Assembly (NCBI GenBank): GCA_022661535.1
Contig: JAKULF010000011.1
Location: 992,001-1,056,000 of the forward strand
DNA from: Eutypa lata
Taxonomy: Eukaryota > Ascomycota > Sordariomycetes > Xylariales > Diatrypaceae
Direction: 5' to 3'
Length of the DNA stretch: 64,000 bases
Shown: positions 49,682-61,097 of the stretch, one piece after another
Numbering within the stretch: position 1 is the stretch's first letter
Layout: each line of letters opens with the position of its first letter
Translations under genes and position numbers: made by a program
Notes under the pieces: generated by a model
Told to the model about the DNA's origin: nothing
What the model saw: the letters and a program-made list of their open reading frames with translations, nothing else
The model's database searches: none

Positions 49682-50563
49682 CTAGTACGTCATTTCGCCA
49701 GGAAACGTACTTACCCCACCTTCTTCAAGCAGATCCCTATACTTCTTCATCCATTCGGCGTCTTCAATATCGACGAGGTATGAGCTGTCCTCGTTTTCAT
49801 CGCCCAGGAACATACCTATTGACAAATAAGAGGTCACCGGCGCAGCATAGCTCTGCTCCCACTGGGAGAGAGCTCTGCGGGGATCCTCCACAAGCCACTT
49901 ACCGAAGCGCGGTGGAATCGCCTGGCGCTCGAACAACCGTATGTAGATTCCCAGTGCCCCGAAGAGCGTCACGAGGTGCTCTTCCCAGTCCTCAGAATGC
50001 AGGCATGGCAATGGTGCCAAGCAGGCCCACACCCTCGCGAGAAACAGCGAAACGTGCTGGTACGGAAGCCATCCCACTTTATTCGCGGCTATATAAGGGG
50101 TGCCCCAGGGCCCCTTCCCAGTATCAGAGTAGGAGAGGAACTGTTCGAGCTGGCCCACAGTTTCGTAGATGACCGTCGGGGATAGATCTTGGTCGTATCG
50201 CCAGAAATCCCTGAAATACTCCCAGGCGGCAAATTGAACTACGGGGGTGGCAACCAAGCTCATGTATACCTCATCGGTGTGTTTTTCTGGCATCAAGGCG
50301 ATCCAGGCCTGAAATGCCCTCAAAAACTCCCCGTCATCAATGGGGCGTGCACCATCGGCGACGTACTGCCTCTTCTGGTCAGGTGTCATTGCCGCCCATC
50401 CATCAGGGTTGCCCATAGCCTCGGAGTTAACGACAACGTCAAAGTCCTTCGCTAAATCATGGGAGTCAGTAGATTGTTCTTGGATGCTTATGCTCTCTAG
50501 CACGATAGCAAGGGCGTCGACTATATCGTTCCGACTTGGCCTGTTGTAGTTATCGAACGTCAT
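49682..50563 (-). CDS. Hypothetical protein, 293 residues
   Basis: The first ATG in frame is 50563 (MTFDNYNRPSRND). The open frame extends about 11 codons upstream without another ATG, and a pyrimidine-rich stretch ending CAG near 50611 could be a splice acceptor for a 5' exon. The protein is acidic and mainly helical. Landmarks are NPDGWAAMTPDQKRQYV, FLRAFQAWIALMPEKH, FRDFWRYDQDLSPTVIYE, and VSLFLARVWACLAPLPC near the centre. No signal peptide or metal-binding motif is evident. I do not recognise the family. Reading frame, codon use and lack of low complexity support a real gene. Confidence 0.65.
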   Translation of the reverse strand: MTFDNYNRPSRNDIVDALAIVLESISIQEQSTDSHDLAKDFDVVVNSEAMGNPDGWAAMTPDQKRQYVADGARPIDDGEFLRAFQAWIALMPEKHTDEVYMSLVATPVVQFAAWEYFRDFWRYDQDLSPTVIYETVGQLEQFLSYSDTGKGPWGTPYIAANKVGWLPYQHVSLFLARVWACLAPLPCLHSEDWEEHLVTLFGALGIYIRLFERQAIPPRFGKWLVEDPRRALSQWEQSYAAPVTSYLSIGMFLGDENEDSSYLVDIEDAEWMKKYRDLLEEGGVSTFPGEMTY

Positions 50564-51542
50564 ATTGTTATCAGATGCGTAAGCTCTAGGTCTCACGGAG
50601 ACGGTTTGTACTGAAAAAAGTTTTGTTAGAAATGTAGAGAATGCTTATGTTCGAGAGTTCTTCGAGACAGAGAAGTGCATTAAATATAAAGTGATTGTTA
50701 AGAAAGTATACAAAGAGAGAGGGGAAGAAAAACGAGGAAAGACAAGGGAACGAAGGATCTTTCGAAGAAACAAGGTCATTATCACCTCTATATTCTCTCT
50801 TTGGTATGCCTTGATTCTTGGTTGCTTGGTTCAAAGAGGCTTTGTAGCATGCAAAGGAGACAATGCTAGGGCATGAATTCTTTGAATGTATGCCAAAAGA
50901 GTGGAAGATGCCTTTATGATCATGAGGAAATAGATCTCATCTTGACGAGGTGTAGAAGTATGACTAAGAATCCCAGTCTATGCTAGATGGACTTTATTGC
51001 GAGGAAGGATCACTTCATATTTACAAGCCACTCATAAGATGAAGAGGAACGAAATGAACTGCGGTAGACGATCATTATCAACTACGCTTAGAATAATGGA
51101 CAAGTGTAGATTGATTGTATTCTCAGTCCGGCAAGTAGCTTATCATATAAGCTTTCCTACCTTAGCCACCACAGCTTGACAATTCACTCTAAACCCCCTA
51201 ACTGTATCCAAGTCACTGCTAATATCTTGTCTGTGTCGAAGGACACGCGATATGAAATAACACAGACCGGCCTCATATTTTCAGCTTGTTGGCATTTAGA
51301 TAATTCCGTCTATTTTGGAGTTTGGTGTACGTAGACGATTGTTAGCCTCTAAATTCTCATCACCCTATTTGTTCGGTCCTGCTGCTTCATCAATATTTTC
51401 ATCTCAACGTATTGTATTATTCGTAAGTAGCGATGTTAGATAACTTCTAATGAGTCATAATATAAGCCCAGAAATTCAAATTTCCCTGCCATAAAAAAAG
51501 GCATTCAGATAAAATTAGTAGGTCGCCGACCAAATGACCATC
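50564..51542. other. Intergenic region
   Basis: About 980 bases, purine-rich around 50690–50780. No gene is recognised. It contains the promoter of the 49682 gene and the 3' end of the MOSC fusion gene. Confidence 0.5.
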
Positions 51543-53950
51543 TCAGATATCAAGCACAACCTCATCCGACGCCGGCGTCGCCGAGCAAGTAAGCACAGTG
51601 CCGTCAAGCTGCATGCCTCCGGACACCTTGCCACAAACAAGCTTAGTCGCGCAACTCCCGCAGGCGCCCGCGCGGCAGCCATAGTCGGGCGCGAGCCCGA
51701 GCGACTCGGCCAGCTCGAGTAGGGACATCGGTTGGTCCTTGGACCAAGTCGCCTGGGCCTTGGACTTGGCGAAACGGACCGTCGCGCGTTCCAGGTCGCC
51801 GAGCGCGGCGCCCGACGCCGAGAACGATTCGCTGTGGATAAGGGGCGGGGGCACGCCTACGGCTTCGAGCACACCGCGCATCGACGTCTCGAATTCCGGG
51901 GGCCCGCACACGTACTGCATCATTTCGGAGTTAGCCATTTCTTCTCTTTTCTGGATAATCTACCTAGTGAGGATTCGAGAACCCCCAACCCAAGCTATGT
52001 TATGGGAGCGAGAACTCCTCTTGATATATATATATATAAATATATATGTATCAAGACATGTGTTTTCCAAAACACACACCAGACAGGGGGGTAAAAAAAA
52101 AGAACTCCGAAGAGTTACTTACGCCCGTGCTCATCTTCCCGTCCATGTCGTAGTCGCGCGTCCCCAGCGGCTTCCACGTGTACAAGGCCGCGATGGTCTC
52201 CCGTAGTACCTCGACGTCGGGACGCCCCGCGTAGTCGTAATCGACGCCCTGGACGTCCTCCTCTGGCCTGGGCCGCGTGAAGAAGATCATGCGCTGGAAT
52301 AACCGGCCCTCGAAGCGGGGTGCCTCGTCGCGCTGGAACTGCGGGACGGAAGCCCCGTCTCGGGCGACGTGGATCCACAGCGCCGGCGTGCCCGCGTAGT
52401 TGGGGTGGGTGTCGTGCGCCTTCATCATCGCGAGCATGGGCGTGATCCCGATGCCGGCCGATATGTAGATCTGGCGGAACGCGATCTTCTGCTGCCAGTC
52501 CAGGACGAAGCGCCCCGCAGGTGATCGCGCGTGTAAGATAGTACCCGGCGCACACTTGCGGTGCATCCACGACGAGGCCGTGCCTGCGTCCTTGATGCTG
52601 ACCCGGTAGTAGAGAGGGCTCTCGTTGCGATCAACAGGCCAGTCGGAGATAGTCCAGCTCCTCACCTTGCCGTCCGGTAGGCGGACGGTGAGGAACTGAC
52701 CGGGAAGATAGTGGGCAAGGGGCTGCTGATGACTACCGCCAGCCCCAGGCCGGAAGTAGAACGACTTGATGCCCGCTCCCTCATCGACGACGCGGTCAAT
52801 GCGAAGGCCGCGCCACCCTTTCCACATGTTTTTGCGAAGGTTCGCCTTGTCGTCCATACCTGCGAGTAAGCGCCTGATGACCCATTGGTTCATGCGCACT
52901 GCAACACGTGGAGTTAGCAGTTGCTTCCTTGAGGTATCTTAACAAGGCTTGGGGGTTATATGGAGGTTCTGGCTCCCGCACATGCCCCTTTCAATACCCT
53001 CATGCACTGGAGCTAGCTACAAAGGGTAAGAGAAAACCCCGAAAATTACTTACGGAGCACGTCGTGGTTCGCGAGCAGGTTGAGGGTATCCTTTGTCTTC
53101 AGGGACGCATCCCACGCCGCCCGGCACACCGTGGCCACGTCAATCATGTCGCCTGACCTGCTCTCAATGGCTACCTCGTCCCCGGGGTGCACTGCGCCGC
53201 CGGTGAGCACGCGCAGGTAGACGCCGACTCGGCCGGACGTGGCGATGGGGTTCAGCCATGTGTCCTTCTGCCCGCAGCGCCACGTCATCTTCATACACGG
53301 GATGCGAGAACCACAGACCTGCAAGCGGACGCCTTCTCCGATCCTCCAGACGTCGCCCAGGTGGATATCATCTTCGAGGATTGGCTTTCCCTTGCACCGA
53401 ATCGTGAGACTATATATACCGATATTCAATCAGCATAAGACGATTTGGCCTAGGGGAGACATGTCATAGATTCCCGGCGAGAGATATATATTCAGGTGTT
53501 AGAATAGGGGGGGGGGTGTCTTGGCTTACTTTTCTCCCCAATGACACCAACCCCATGCAGATCTGTCGACTCCCATCTCCTTACACCAGTAATCATAGGC
53601 CTCAGCGAAGAAGATATATACGGGCCCATCATCTAAATGAAATCAGCATATCGTGGATCAAGATTTGCGACTTCGCTTTGTCCGTATCAACGGATGATAA
53701 TAGATTGAATGGCCGATAGGCGGTATATGACATACTACGAAGTGTCAGCTTATAAAGGTCTCACCACTAAAACACCAAACAGAAAATTTGCGTACCGGGC
53801 AGCTGTAGCATTGTCAACGACTCCATCCTCATCTAATTCAATATATTCTGATTTCGAAACGAGGGGATCATGTATAATCGACGTGAATAGTTTCTGCCCG
53901 TAGACATCATACCACTTCGGCTTTGAGTGGCTAACTGCAACAATCTCCAT
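51543..53950 (-). CDS. MOSC – flavin reductase – 2Fe-2S ferredoxin fusion protein
   Basis: The exons used are 53950–53776, 53632–53530, 53409–53054, 52898–52123 and 51950–51543, giving 605 residues. Order: MOSC domain (about 1–205; DGPVYIFFAEAYDYW, HWGENL split by an intron, DIHLGDVWRIGEGVRLQV); FAD-type barrel (about 240–345; RSWTISDW); NAD-binding half (GIGITPML, VCGPPEFE); C-terminal ferredoxin with ligands C562, C567, C570 and C592 in CRAGACGSC…LTCSATP. The layout resembles phthalate-dioxygenase-type reductases fused to MOSC, which in relatives binds molybdenum-cofactor sulfur or hydroxylamine-type substrates. Electrons would run NAD(P)H to flavin to 2Fe-2S. At the exon 1–2 border the consensus donor at 53795 is one base out of frame; the donor at 53775 restores the frame but adds about seven residues. 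Exons 4–5 are clearly richer in G+C than neighbouring genes. Confidence 0.8.
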
Positions 53951-54554
53951 GGTAATTTATACGGAGAGATAGGAAGAGATATAGTTTGAAGATTCATTCT
54001 GCCGCTAGAATTACAGTAAATAAGCTGATGCCTGTTACAGTAAATATATTACAACAAATGATGCCGCGACAGGGGTAGCACCTATAATTGGAATATACCG
54101 AGTTTCGGGCTCGGCTCAAGCCCAACCTGCCGACCCGTTCGGTGATTTCGGACCTCCAGCCGCCCATTCCGGACCCTCTCAGGCTCTAACCAAGCATAAT
54201 AATTAACAAGGCGCCTCCTAAAATAGCATCTTATAATAGATGTATTAATAAACAAAATCTAGATTAGTAAAAATCGAATAACGCGTGATAAGGTCTTTAC
54301 CGCATATTAATTGCTACCTACTAGATGGCCATGTAATTTGTTTCACGAAGTCCTCAATACAGGAGTGGCTCGAATATCGTACCTGGAGACTATATTTTCA
54401 TTATCTATTTATGTCCGAATATGTTGAAATCAATACGCACAAGCTATCCTGTCGCATCGGCATATTACCAACAGGGACTAAATCATATCATACATATCTA
54501 GCTCGTTAAATCCGACTTCTCTAGAACTTCCTCCTACATCATAATCAACGCACA
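53951..54554. other. Intergenic region
   Basis: About 600 bases between the start of the MOSC fusion gene and the stop of the DUF6604 gene. No feature is recognised. Confidence 0.5.
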
Positions 54555-57201
54555 TCATGGCCCAGGTTCTTCAGGCAAGTTCGAGCAAAATGCTTCCACG
54601 ACTTTCTCCAATCTCGAAGTTGTCGCAGTAGGGTTAGTAGCATTGGCAGATCGGTAGATCACGGGCAGAAGCTGGGCGAGCTTGCCCACCCGCGAGTTAT
54701 CATCAAATACGAAAGACGGGTCTTTGTCAGCCTCAGACGAGAACTCTTGAAGAAGGCTCTGGAATAGCTGGACGCTCTCATCGTGCAGTTGAAAATATTC
54801 CACTGATAACTGGTTTTCAAGCAAGCTCGTCGTTGTCTCGTCCAGGATTTCGAGGAGTTCGACTGGCGAGACCCGAGAAGACTGGAAAGCCTCTTTCCTG
54901 GACTGCTGCGCAACGGACTGGTCCTTGGAAGAGCCGTTCAGCGGCGCGACTGCCTGGTTGGAATGCTCCTGGCTTCCTCCCTGGGGCGCTGCGATAGCAG
55001 CTGGTTGCCTAGAAAAGATGTTCCCTGCTTGGACATCGAACTTCTCCCGAATGATCTCACGCAGATAAGACATCGACCGGCGAGCCTTGCCCTCATCGAA
55101 GCCATAGCGGCTGTTGAAAGCCTCGAGTGATATAGACCTCCGTGAGAATCCGACCAATTCACCAGCAGGGGTGGTAGCTAGGTCGCAATCTACGAACCGC
55201 TTTAGGAGGCTCATCGGCGTCTCATCGGGAGAGACCGCTCCTTGGAATATTCTTTCATCGCCGTAAAGATGGAGGAATTGTTCCATCATAGGCCAAGGTT
55301 TCGGGCCCCCTTTTTCATTTCGCGCGATGTGATAGATGAAGGCCGCACCTACTACTAAAGGTGACTCGCATATGAATCTAAAGCCGAGGTCGTTGAGTAC
55401 TAGTCGACAACGAAAGTCGAATAGCCCAGACCAAACCGGGTTCCTCTTGAGGTGGAAATGCTTCTCAAATGGCTCAGTGATCCCCTTTTCCACGAATCTC
55501 CGTGTTCTGTCTTCCTCAGTAAAGTCATTTGTGACGCAGTAATGCAGCTCGGCTATTCGCGCCGTACATTCCTTCCTCAGCATCATGGGTCCCTTCATCT
55601 TGGGCAAATTCTCTTCTAGCTTTGCTTTTGTGAAAGCACCAGTAATCTGAAGCTGATCATAGGGATCTTTGACTTGGTCTTCAAGAATATACCGAATGTC
55701 GACGTAAAGTGCCAGACTGAAGATGAAGGCGGAGGAATAATCTCGTATTCTGAATATGTGCTCGAAATTGAGAGTCATCTCATCCTGTGCGCCTACTACG
55801 AAAGGTAGCTGGCCATTCTTTTTCATCGCTTTGGTAAGGCAGCATTCTGGAAAGAGTTCCTGTATTATGTCCATGAAGAATTTACTGATGCTGTTTGAGT
55901 CGTGTGGACCATAGTCTGGTTGCTTGAGTTGCGAAGATGGGATCACTACAAAGCCGGATTAACAGTTGATCTCTCAAGCGATCTTGAAAATCTCTAGATG
56001 TAAATGCCCACACCTAACCCCAGATATGATTGCATGAAGTGATGTAATACTTACTCGGTACTTTTCCGGGAGGTATATGGTTTAAAAGGTCTTCAACAAG
56101 TGAATAGATAGTAACCCCTAGCCAATCTGCTTCCTTGAATATCTTATCCATCCTCTCATCCTTCGTGAGTTCATTTTCGTCCTCATAGTTGACATGTTCG
56201 AGGCCGTATTCGAAGAAGAGAGTCTCCATCATGAATTCATAGTGTGCCATTTCAGGATGGACATCCTTTAGCGCTTTCTCCAGCTCAAATTCCATCTCAT
56301 GGAACATCTCATAGGCAGCATTGGTCATGACCGCAAGGTTATCGATCGAAACAGACTTGAAATAGAAGTACTCCCACCATCGATCGCCGACGTATTCACG
56401 GATAGCGTTAAAGTCTTGGAAGAAGCAATAGATGACCATGTAGTAGTCGAATTCGTCCTCCTCTTCGTCAATTAGTTGATCCCATTGAAACTCTTCAACC
56501 CAAGAAGGCTCCGAAGTATCCTGTGGTTTTCTCTGGGGGCGCTGTTCCTTTGGTGGCTTCTTCTTGCTCTGCTTCTTGCCATTCTTCTTTTGCAGCTTCT
56601 TAGACCTTTTTGAGACTAACTTTTCAGGGTCTGAGGCGTCATCTATACCCTGATCGTCGTGATCCGGGGACAGCTCAACTTCAAGATACTCGAACATATT
56701 CTTCAAGTCATCGACGTCGATTTGACCACCTGGCTGCTTGTTTGTTGACGTGCTAGGTTTCTGGGACACCATAGCAATAGCAGCATTGAAACGATTTAGA
56801 ATATTCTCCAGCACCTTGATGATGAACGCATGTGTGATGTTGCTTTGTTTGAGCTTCTCATCGTTTGATTTCTGGGCCACTCGGCTGAAGAAACGTGCGC
56901 TTTGCTTCCTGAGGCTCACGACATCACTCAGGATGCTAATAGAAGAAGGAGGAATCTCCTCAGCCGCTAGGTTGTCAATGACAAATTGGGCTAATGACTC
57001 CAACTGCGACCAGTGCATAGTGGCGGCCGACGCGTGCTTTGCCTTTGATTTTGACGATCCCTGCTCCGTCGATGGCATAGTGGGACCAGATCGTCGAATT
57101 TTGTCTGCTGTTTGCGCGAGCCATTGCGTCCATTGCTTCTGGCCGAGTTTATATCGTTGCCAGGTTCCTAGAGTACCTGATGTTCCCGTCGGTCGCTCCA
57201 T
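54555..57201 (-). CDS. DUF6604-type protein, 845 residues
   Basis: Two exons, 57201–56055 and 55945–54555, are joined by a 109-nt GT–AG intron that keeps the frame. The N-terminus (WQRYKLGQKQWTQWLAQTADK at about 14–34) and the helices around LESLAQFVIDNLAAEEIPPSS (67–87) resemble the fungal DUF6604 domain. It is interrupted by a lysine-rich linker (about 198–226, KRSKKLQKKNGKKQSKKK) that could be a nuclear localisation signal. Later blocks include DEEEDEFDYYMVIYCFFQDF and ISKFFMDIIQELFPECCLTK. The C-terminal half is helical with a low-complexity Gln/Ser linker near 640–690. The function of DUF6604 is unknown; relatives are expanded in fungi and sometimes joined to NACHT or ankyrin modules, which I do not see here. 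The start ATG at 57201 is clear. Confidence 0.8.
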
Positions 57202-57418
57202 GACGGGTGCTAGTTACCGGGCATGTAAAAGATGAAGTGCAAACGGAGCCCCAAACCCTTTGATCTAGTCTAAGTTTTAGAGTTGGTCTGAGCGACAGGG
57301 GGTCGTCCCACGATAACACGGATTATGTAATGGATGCAATATCTGCTTACCTACTTAAGGTACTACGTAACTACATATGTATGGATATTAGATTAACCGT
57401 TTTAAAGGATCAATCCAC

Positions 57419-58151
57419 TTATTCATGTAATATTAGAATTAAGCCTTCAAATAAGTTGATAGTATTGGCGAACAATACCGCAGCCCACATGATAAGCACC
57501 GTGTGCCAGGACATTGGTATGTAGGTAGGTCTCGCTAGCACGACTATACCTTGAAGGGTAGTTGCGATCAGGTAGCTGGTCGCAATGGCTGTAGCCTCCC
57601 AAGCGAGTATTGTAAGCGAGCCAGTGAGATATGAAAGGAAATTGGCATAGGCTTTAGGTCCCATAAGAGCAACCTAGTGGTCTGCAAGATAGAAATACCC
57701 ATTTGGGACCCGAAACAAAATATTCTGACGCGGGTAAACGGAGTAGTGCTATCGATTCATGGTTGAAAGGGAGGATATGAAAAAAGAAAATGGCTGTTAA
57801 CATACATTGCCCGCCAGCCGTCGGGGCTATTGATGCCAGCTCAGTCAACACAGTGTAAATCGAAACAACCCCTACCCAGCCGATCAGGAATGACCAAATA
57901 ACGGCTGCTGGGCCCGCAGTGAGGAAGCTGGGGACAAACGAGACTAGAATGCCTTCCCAAGAGCATAGAGTTGAACAGGACAGTCCCAGAATAGACATAA
58001 AACCAAAGCTACGATTAAGCAATGGGCATCTACCTAACCTTCGTAGAATGACATCGTCAGAATCAAAATGGTTGCTGGAAAGGTCATTTGACCGAGAGTG
58101 ATCTCTGTCAGAGGAAGGAGAAACACTAAGTTCGATGTCATCCTTTTGCAT
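57419..58151 (-). pseudogene. Truncated amino-acid/GABA permease with premature stop
   Basis: Exon 1 (58151–57806) gives a normal start for the fungal GABA/choline permease family: a hydrophilic N-terminus, LGLSCSTLCSWEGIL, a Gly-rich FLTAGPAAVIWSFLIGW helix, and ELASIAPTAGGQ. A 124-nt intron (57805–57682) joins exon 2 at 57681 in frame. Two codons later a TAG (57676–57674) stands where the family has Trp in GGQYHWVA. After it the frame continues well (PKAYANFLSYLTGSLTILAW, ATAIATSYLIATTLQGIV) to LILILHE and a stop at 57419. Family members run to about 500 residues or more; here about half is missing downstream. The stop arises from C to T on the plus strand at a CpA, the RIP-preferred step. 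Non-functional unless stop read-through or another splice form exists. Confidence 0.8.
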
Positions 58152-58799
58152 GGTGATTAATACAGAGTGTGAGCGATGAGAGATCTGCCGGAAGTAACTA
58201 AGTGTAAGGTTCAGTTAGGGAATGGGAGGGACTTCGCAACAAGCCATTCAGTGTAGTGGTCCAGTGCTAGAGGGAAGAAATGGCAGCCACGAGCTGTTGT
58301 GGAGGGTAAGTAGAGGAAACAACTATATGCTCTTAGCCATGCGACGCATATATCTCGATGGCACGTAGGCATACCAAATATCAATGTAAAAGTCGTGCTT
58401 TGAACGGGTCATATACCGTGATTGGGATGAGGTATTCTCGTGGCCTTTTCTTCAGTCGTTGCAGAGTGGGTTCATGTTGGCCAACAACCCGAGCAGCCTG
58501 CTTGAACGTCCCTTGAACAGATATCCTAGACAAACTCCATCCAATCCGCAGTCCAGCACAGCTGCCCTTGGTTCTCAGGGACCAAACAGAAGTGGATATA
58601 TAGTAATCACAACAGATATCAATGTACACCAGATGGGAAAAGCTGAAACTCCTATTCATCCAACAGAAAGATACAATTTAGCTTGGGAGAGAAACTAGGT
58701 GTTAAAAGAAGAAGGGAAACCCTAAAATAACTTGTTTCCTTCAGTCTACGCTTTAATATATATGTTTCAACGTTCACGAAAGAAGAACTTAATTCGTTT
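58152..58799. other. Intergenic region upstream of the permease remnant
   Basis: About 650 bases with no convincing gene. It passes into A/T-rich repeat near 58800. Confidence 0.5.
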
Positions 58800-59872
58800 T
58801 GCTTATGGACTTAATAGTTTTAAAGCATGCAATTTTGTAATACCCTTAATAATTAGTTAATTATAAGTACGGTATATACTTATAAAGCCTTTTATATTGT
58901 TTATATATACTTACATTAAAATAAAAAAGAAAATTAAATAACTTTTAAACGATTATTATTAAATGTAAAATTATTAATAAATAATAAAGTTAATTAATAA
59001 ATTATTTATTATTAAAAGTTAACGGTTTTAATAAATAAAATAAAAAAGTTATATTAAATTATTTATTAAAAATAAAAATAATTAAAAAAATTATTTATTT
59101 TTAATTAATTTAAAGTTATTTATTAATTAATTTAATTAAATATATTAAAAAATAAACTTTAATATTAATTTAATATAAATTTAAAAATTATTAAAGTTTT
59201 TATAAACTTTAAAATTTTTACTTTTAAAGCTTTTAAATTTATTATAAATTTAATAATTATTTATTATAACTTTTTAAAATTATTATTAAATTAATACTTT
59301 AAATATTAAATAACTTTTAATATTATAATTTTAATTTAATAACGTTATAAAATTATTATAAAAAATTAATTATAAAATTAATTTATTAAAAAAATATTTA
59401 ATAAATATTTAATTTTAATATAATAAATATTATTATTTAAAAAGTAAATTATTAAACTTACGATTAATAACGTAAAAATTTATTTTTAAAATATTATAAA
59501 TAACTTTATAATTTTTATTTTCGTAAATAATATTTAATTAAAAAAATTAAAATTTAATATAAATTAAAATTATTTATTAAATATTAAAAAAAAATTAAAT
59601 AAAAAATAATTTTTATTTATTTTAATTAAATATAAAAAATCTTTTATTTAATTAAATAAAATTAATTAAATAATTAATTAAATTAAAAAAAAATTTATTT
59701 ATTAAAATCGTTATTAAAAATATAATTAATAATCGTAAACGAATCGTATATATTAATATATTATTATATATAAATTAATTTAAAAGTAAAATATAAATTA
59801 TTATAAATAATAATAATTATTTAAAATTCTTTAAAACTTAAAATAAGTAGTTAAAAAGATTTATATATAATA
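58800..59872. repeat. RIP-degraded AT-rich repeat block
   Basis: Almost pure A/T with CpG remnants and stops in all frames. Its right end contains the degraded first 80 bases of a repeat that continues unmutated beyond 59873. Confidence 0.8.
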
Positions 59873-59990
59873 CAAGAACACCGGATATAAGATTATCCTG
59901 CTCCGGGAGCTTAGTAAGCAGCTCTGACTGCAACATGCATTAACCATTAAAAGGTTTCATGGTACGAGAATTCCCGGAGCCATGGAAAAG
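59792..59990 (+). repeat. Dispersed repeat, copy 1 (half RIP-degraded, half intact)
   Basis: It starts tataaattattataaat. Bases to 59872 are A/T-only; from 59873 ordinary sequence follows (CAAGAACACCGGATATAAGA… GGGAGCTTAGTAAGCAGCTC). The unit aligns with 63521–63715, where the same positions read as C-to-T and G-to-A variants. It may be part of an LTR or the end of another transposon. Confidence 0.65.
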
Positions 59991-60274
59991 GCTGCACGAA
60001 AGGGTGTATCGAGAATTAGCATAGCCCAGGGGGCCATATGCACCCACCTGGTGGTGTACGAAATAGTATAAGGTGCAGGCTGGCCCCCACCCACCAAGCA
60101 CCAAATGTCTAATCACACCTGCCTATGTATGTAGACCGGATTAAGCGTTACACCACGTTGGGGTAGCATAGGATCATGTATTAGTAGACCAAGAAGTAAG
60201 GGGTATCACAATAAGCTCAGCCTACCTACAAGAGAGAGAAGCAAGGGAGCAAGGCTCGGATATAAACTCAACTA
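59991..60274. other. Non-degraded spacer
   Basis: Ordinary sequence between the repeat copy and the MITE. A frame of about 45 codons (IPGAMEKAARKGVSRISIAQ) crosses 59950–60070, but it is short and unassigned. Confidence 0.4.
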
Positions 60275-60932
60275 ACGTCAATCACAGGGTTACGGACCAC
60301 CCCCACTCCTGGACCACTTTTACCACCAAAACACTAGATATGTACGAACGTATAATAATCTTAAATTAACATGTAAAAATTTAAAGAAAATATATTTAAT
60401 ATTACATTTAACATAACATTTTATTATATAAATTTTATATTATTATAAAAAAGATTTATAATATTAAAATAAGTTTTATACGAATTATTAAATATAATAT
60501 TATTTATATATAATTTTATTATATATATAAATACGTATAATATATATAATATTTAAATAATATATTTAAAAATATATAATTATATTAATAACGTTAATAC
60601 TTTTCATTTAATATATATATTAACTTTATTATTATAATGTTATATTATTTAATTTTTAAAAGTTAATTTTATAAAAATTAATATAATATTTATATAACGA
60701 TTTTTATTAATTTATTTAAAGTTATAAATATATATATTATTTATAAGTTATTTATTAATATTATTAATATGTATATATACTTATAAAAAGCCTTTAAAAT
60801 TATTAATAAAACCGGACTTTAATGGTATTAATACATTATGTATTAACAAAGTTATGTATAAGTAAACATGTTAACTTTTGGTGATAAAGGTGGTCCAGAA
60901 GTGGGGGTGGTTCGCAACCCCGTGATTGACGT
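60275..60932. mobile_element. Tc1/mariner-like MITE, 658 bp, RIP-degraded core
   Basis: Terminal inverted repeats of about 57 bp start ACGTCAATCACAGGGTTACG on the left and, read in reverse, ACGTCAATCACGGGGTTGCG on the right. They differ at six positions, all transitions. TA flanks both ends (60273–60274 and 60933–60934), as expected for Tc1/mariner insertion. The core (60350–60840) is A/T-only with no transposase. It ends 165 bases before the ATG of the proline iminopeptidase gene. Confidence 0.85.
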
Positions 60933-61097
60933 TAAAACAATCCAAAAATGACAGGGCTTTACAACTTACTTCCCAGAGTTCCTTACAAGTTACCCATCTA
61001 TCTGCCTTCCTTCGTCAGTACAATTCGCTAGTACAATCTTCAGTGATTGATCCAACCTTTTGTTCGTAGCCTTTGTATAGCTTCTCAACGTCAGGTC

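Noticed and set aside
50586..50834. Minus-strand frame with poly-Phe upstream of the 293-residue gene
   Set aside because: A pyrimidine tract explains the Phe/Ser run. It may be 5' leader or intron rather than coding.
58381..58659. 92-codon minus-strand frame upstream of the permease remnant
   Set aside because: No family-like composition, and it does not splice sensibly to the permease exon.
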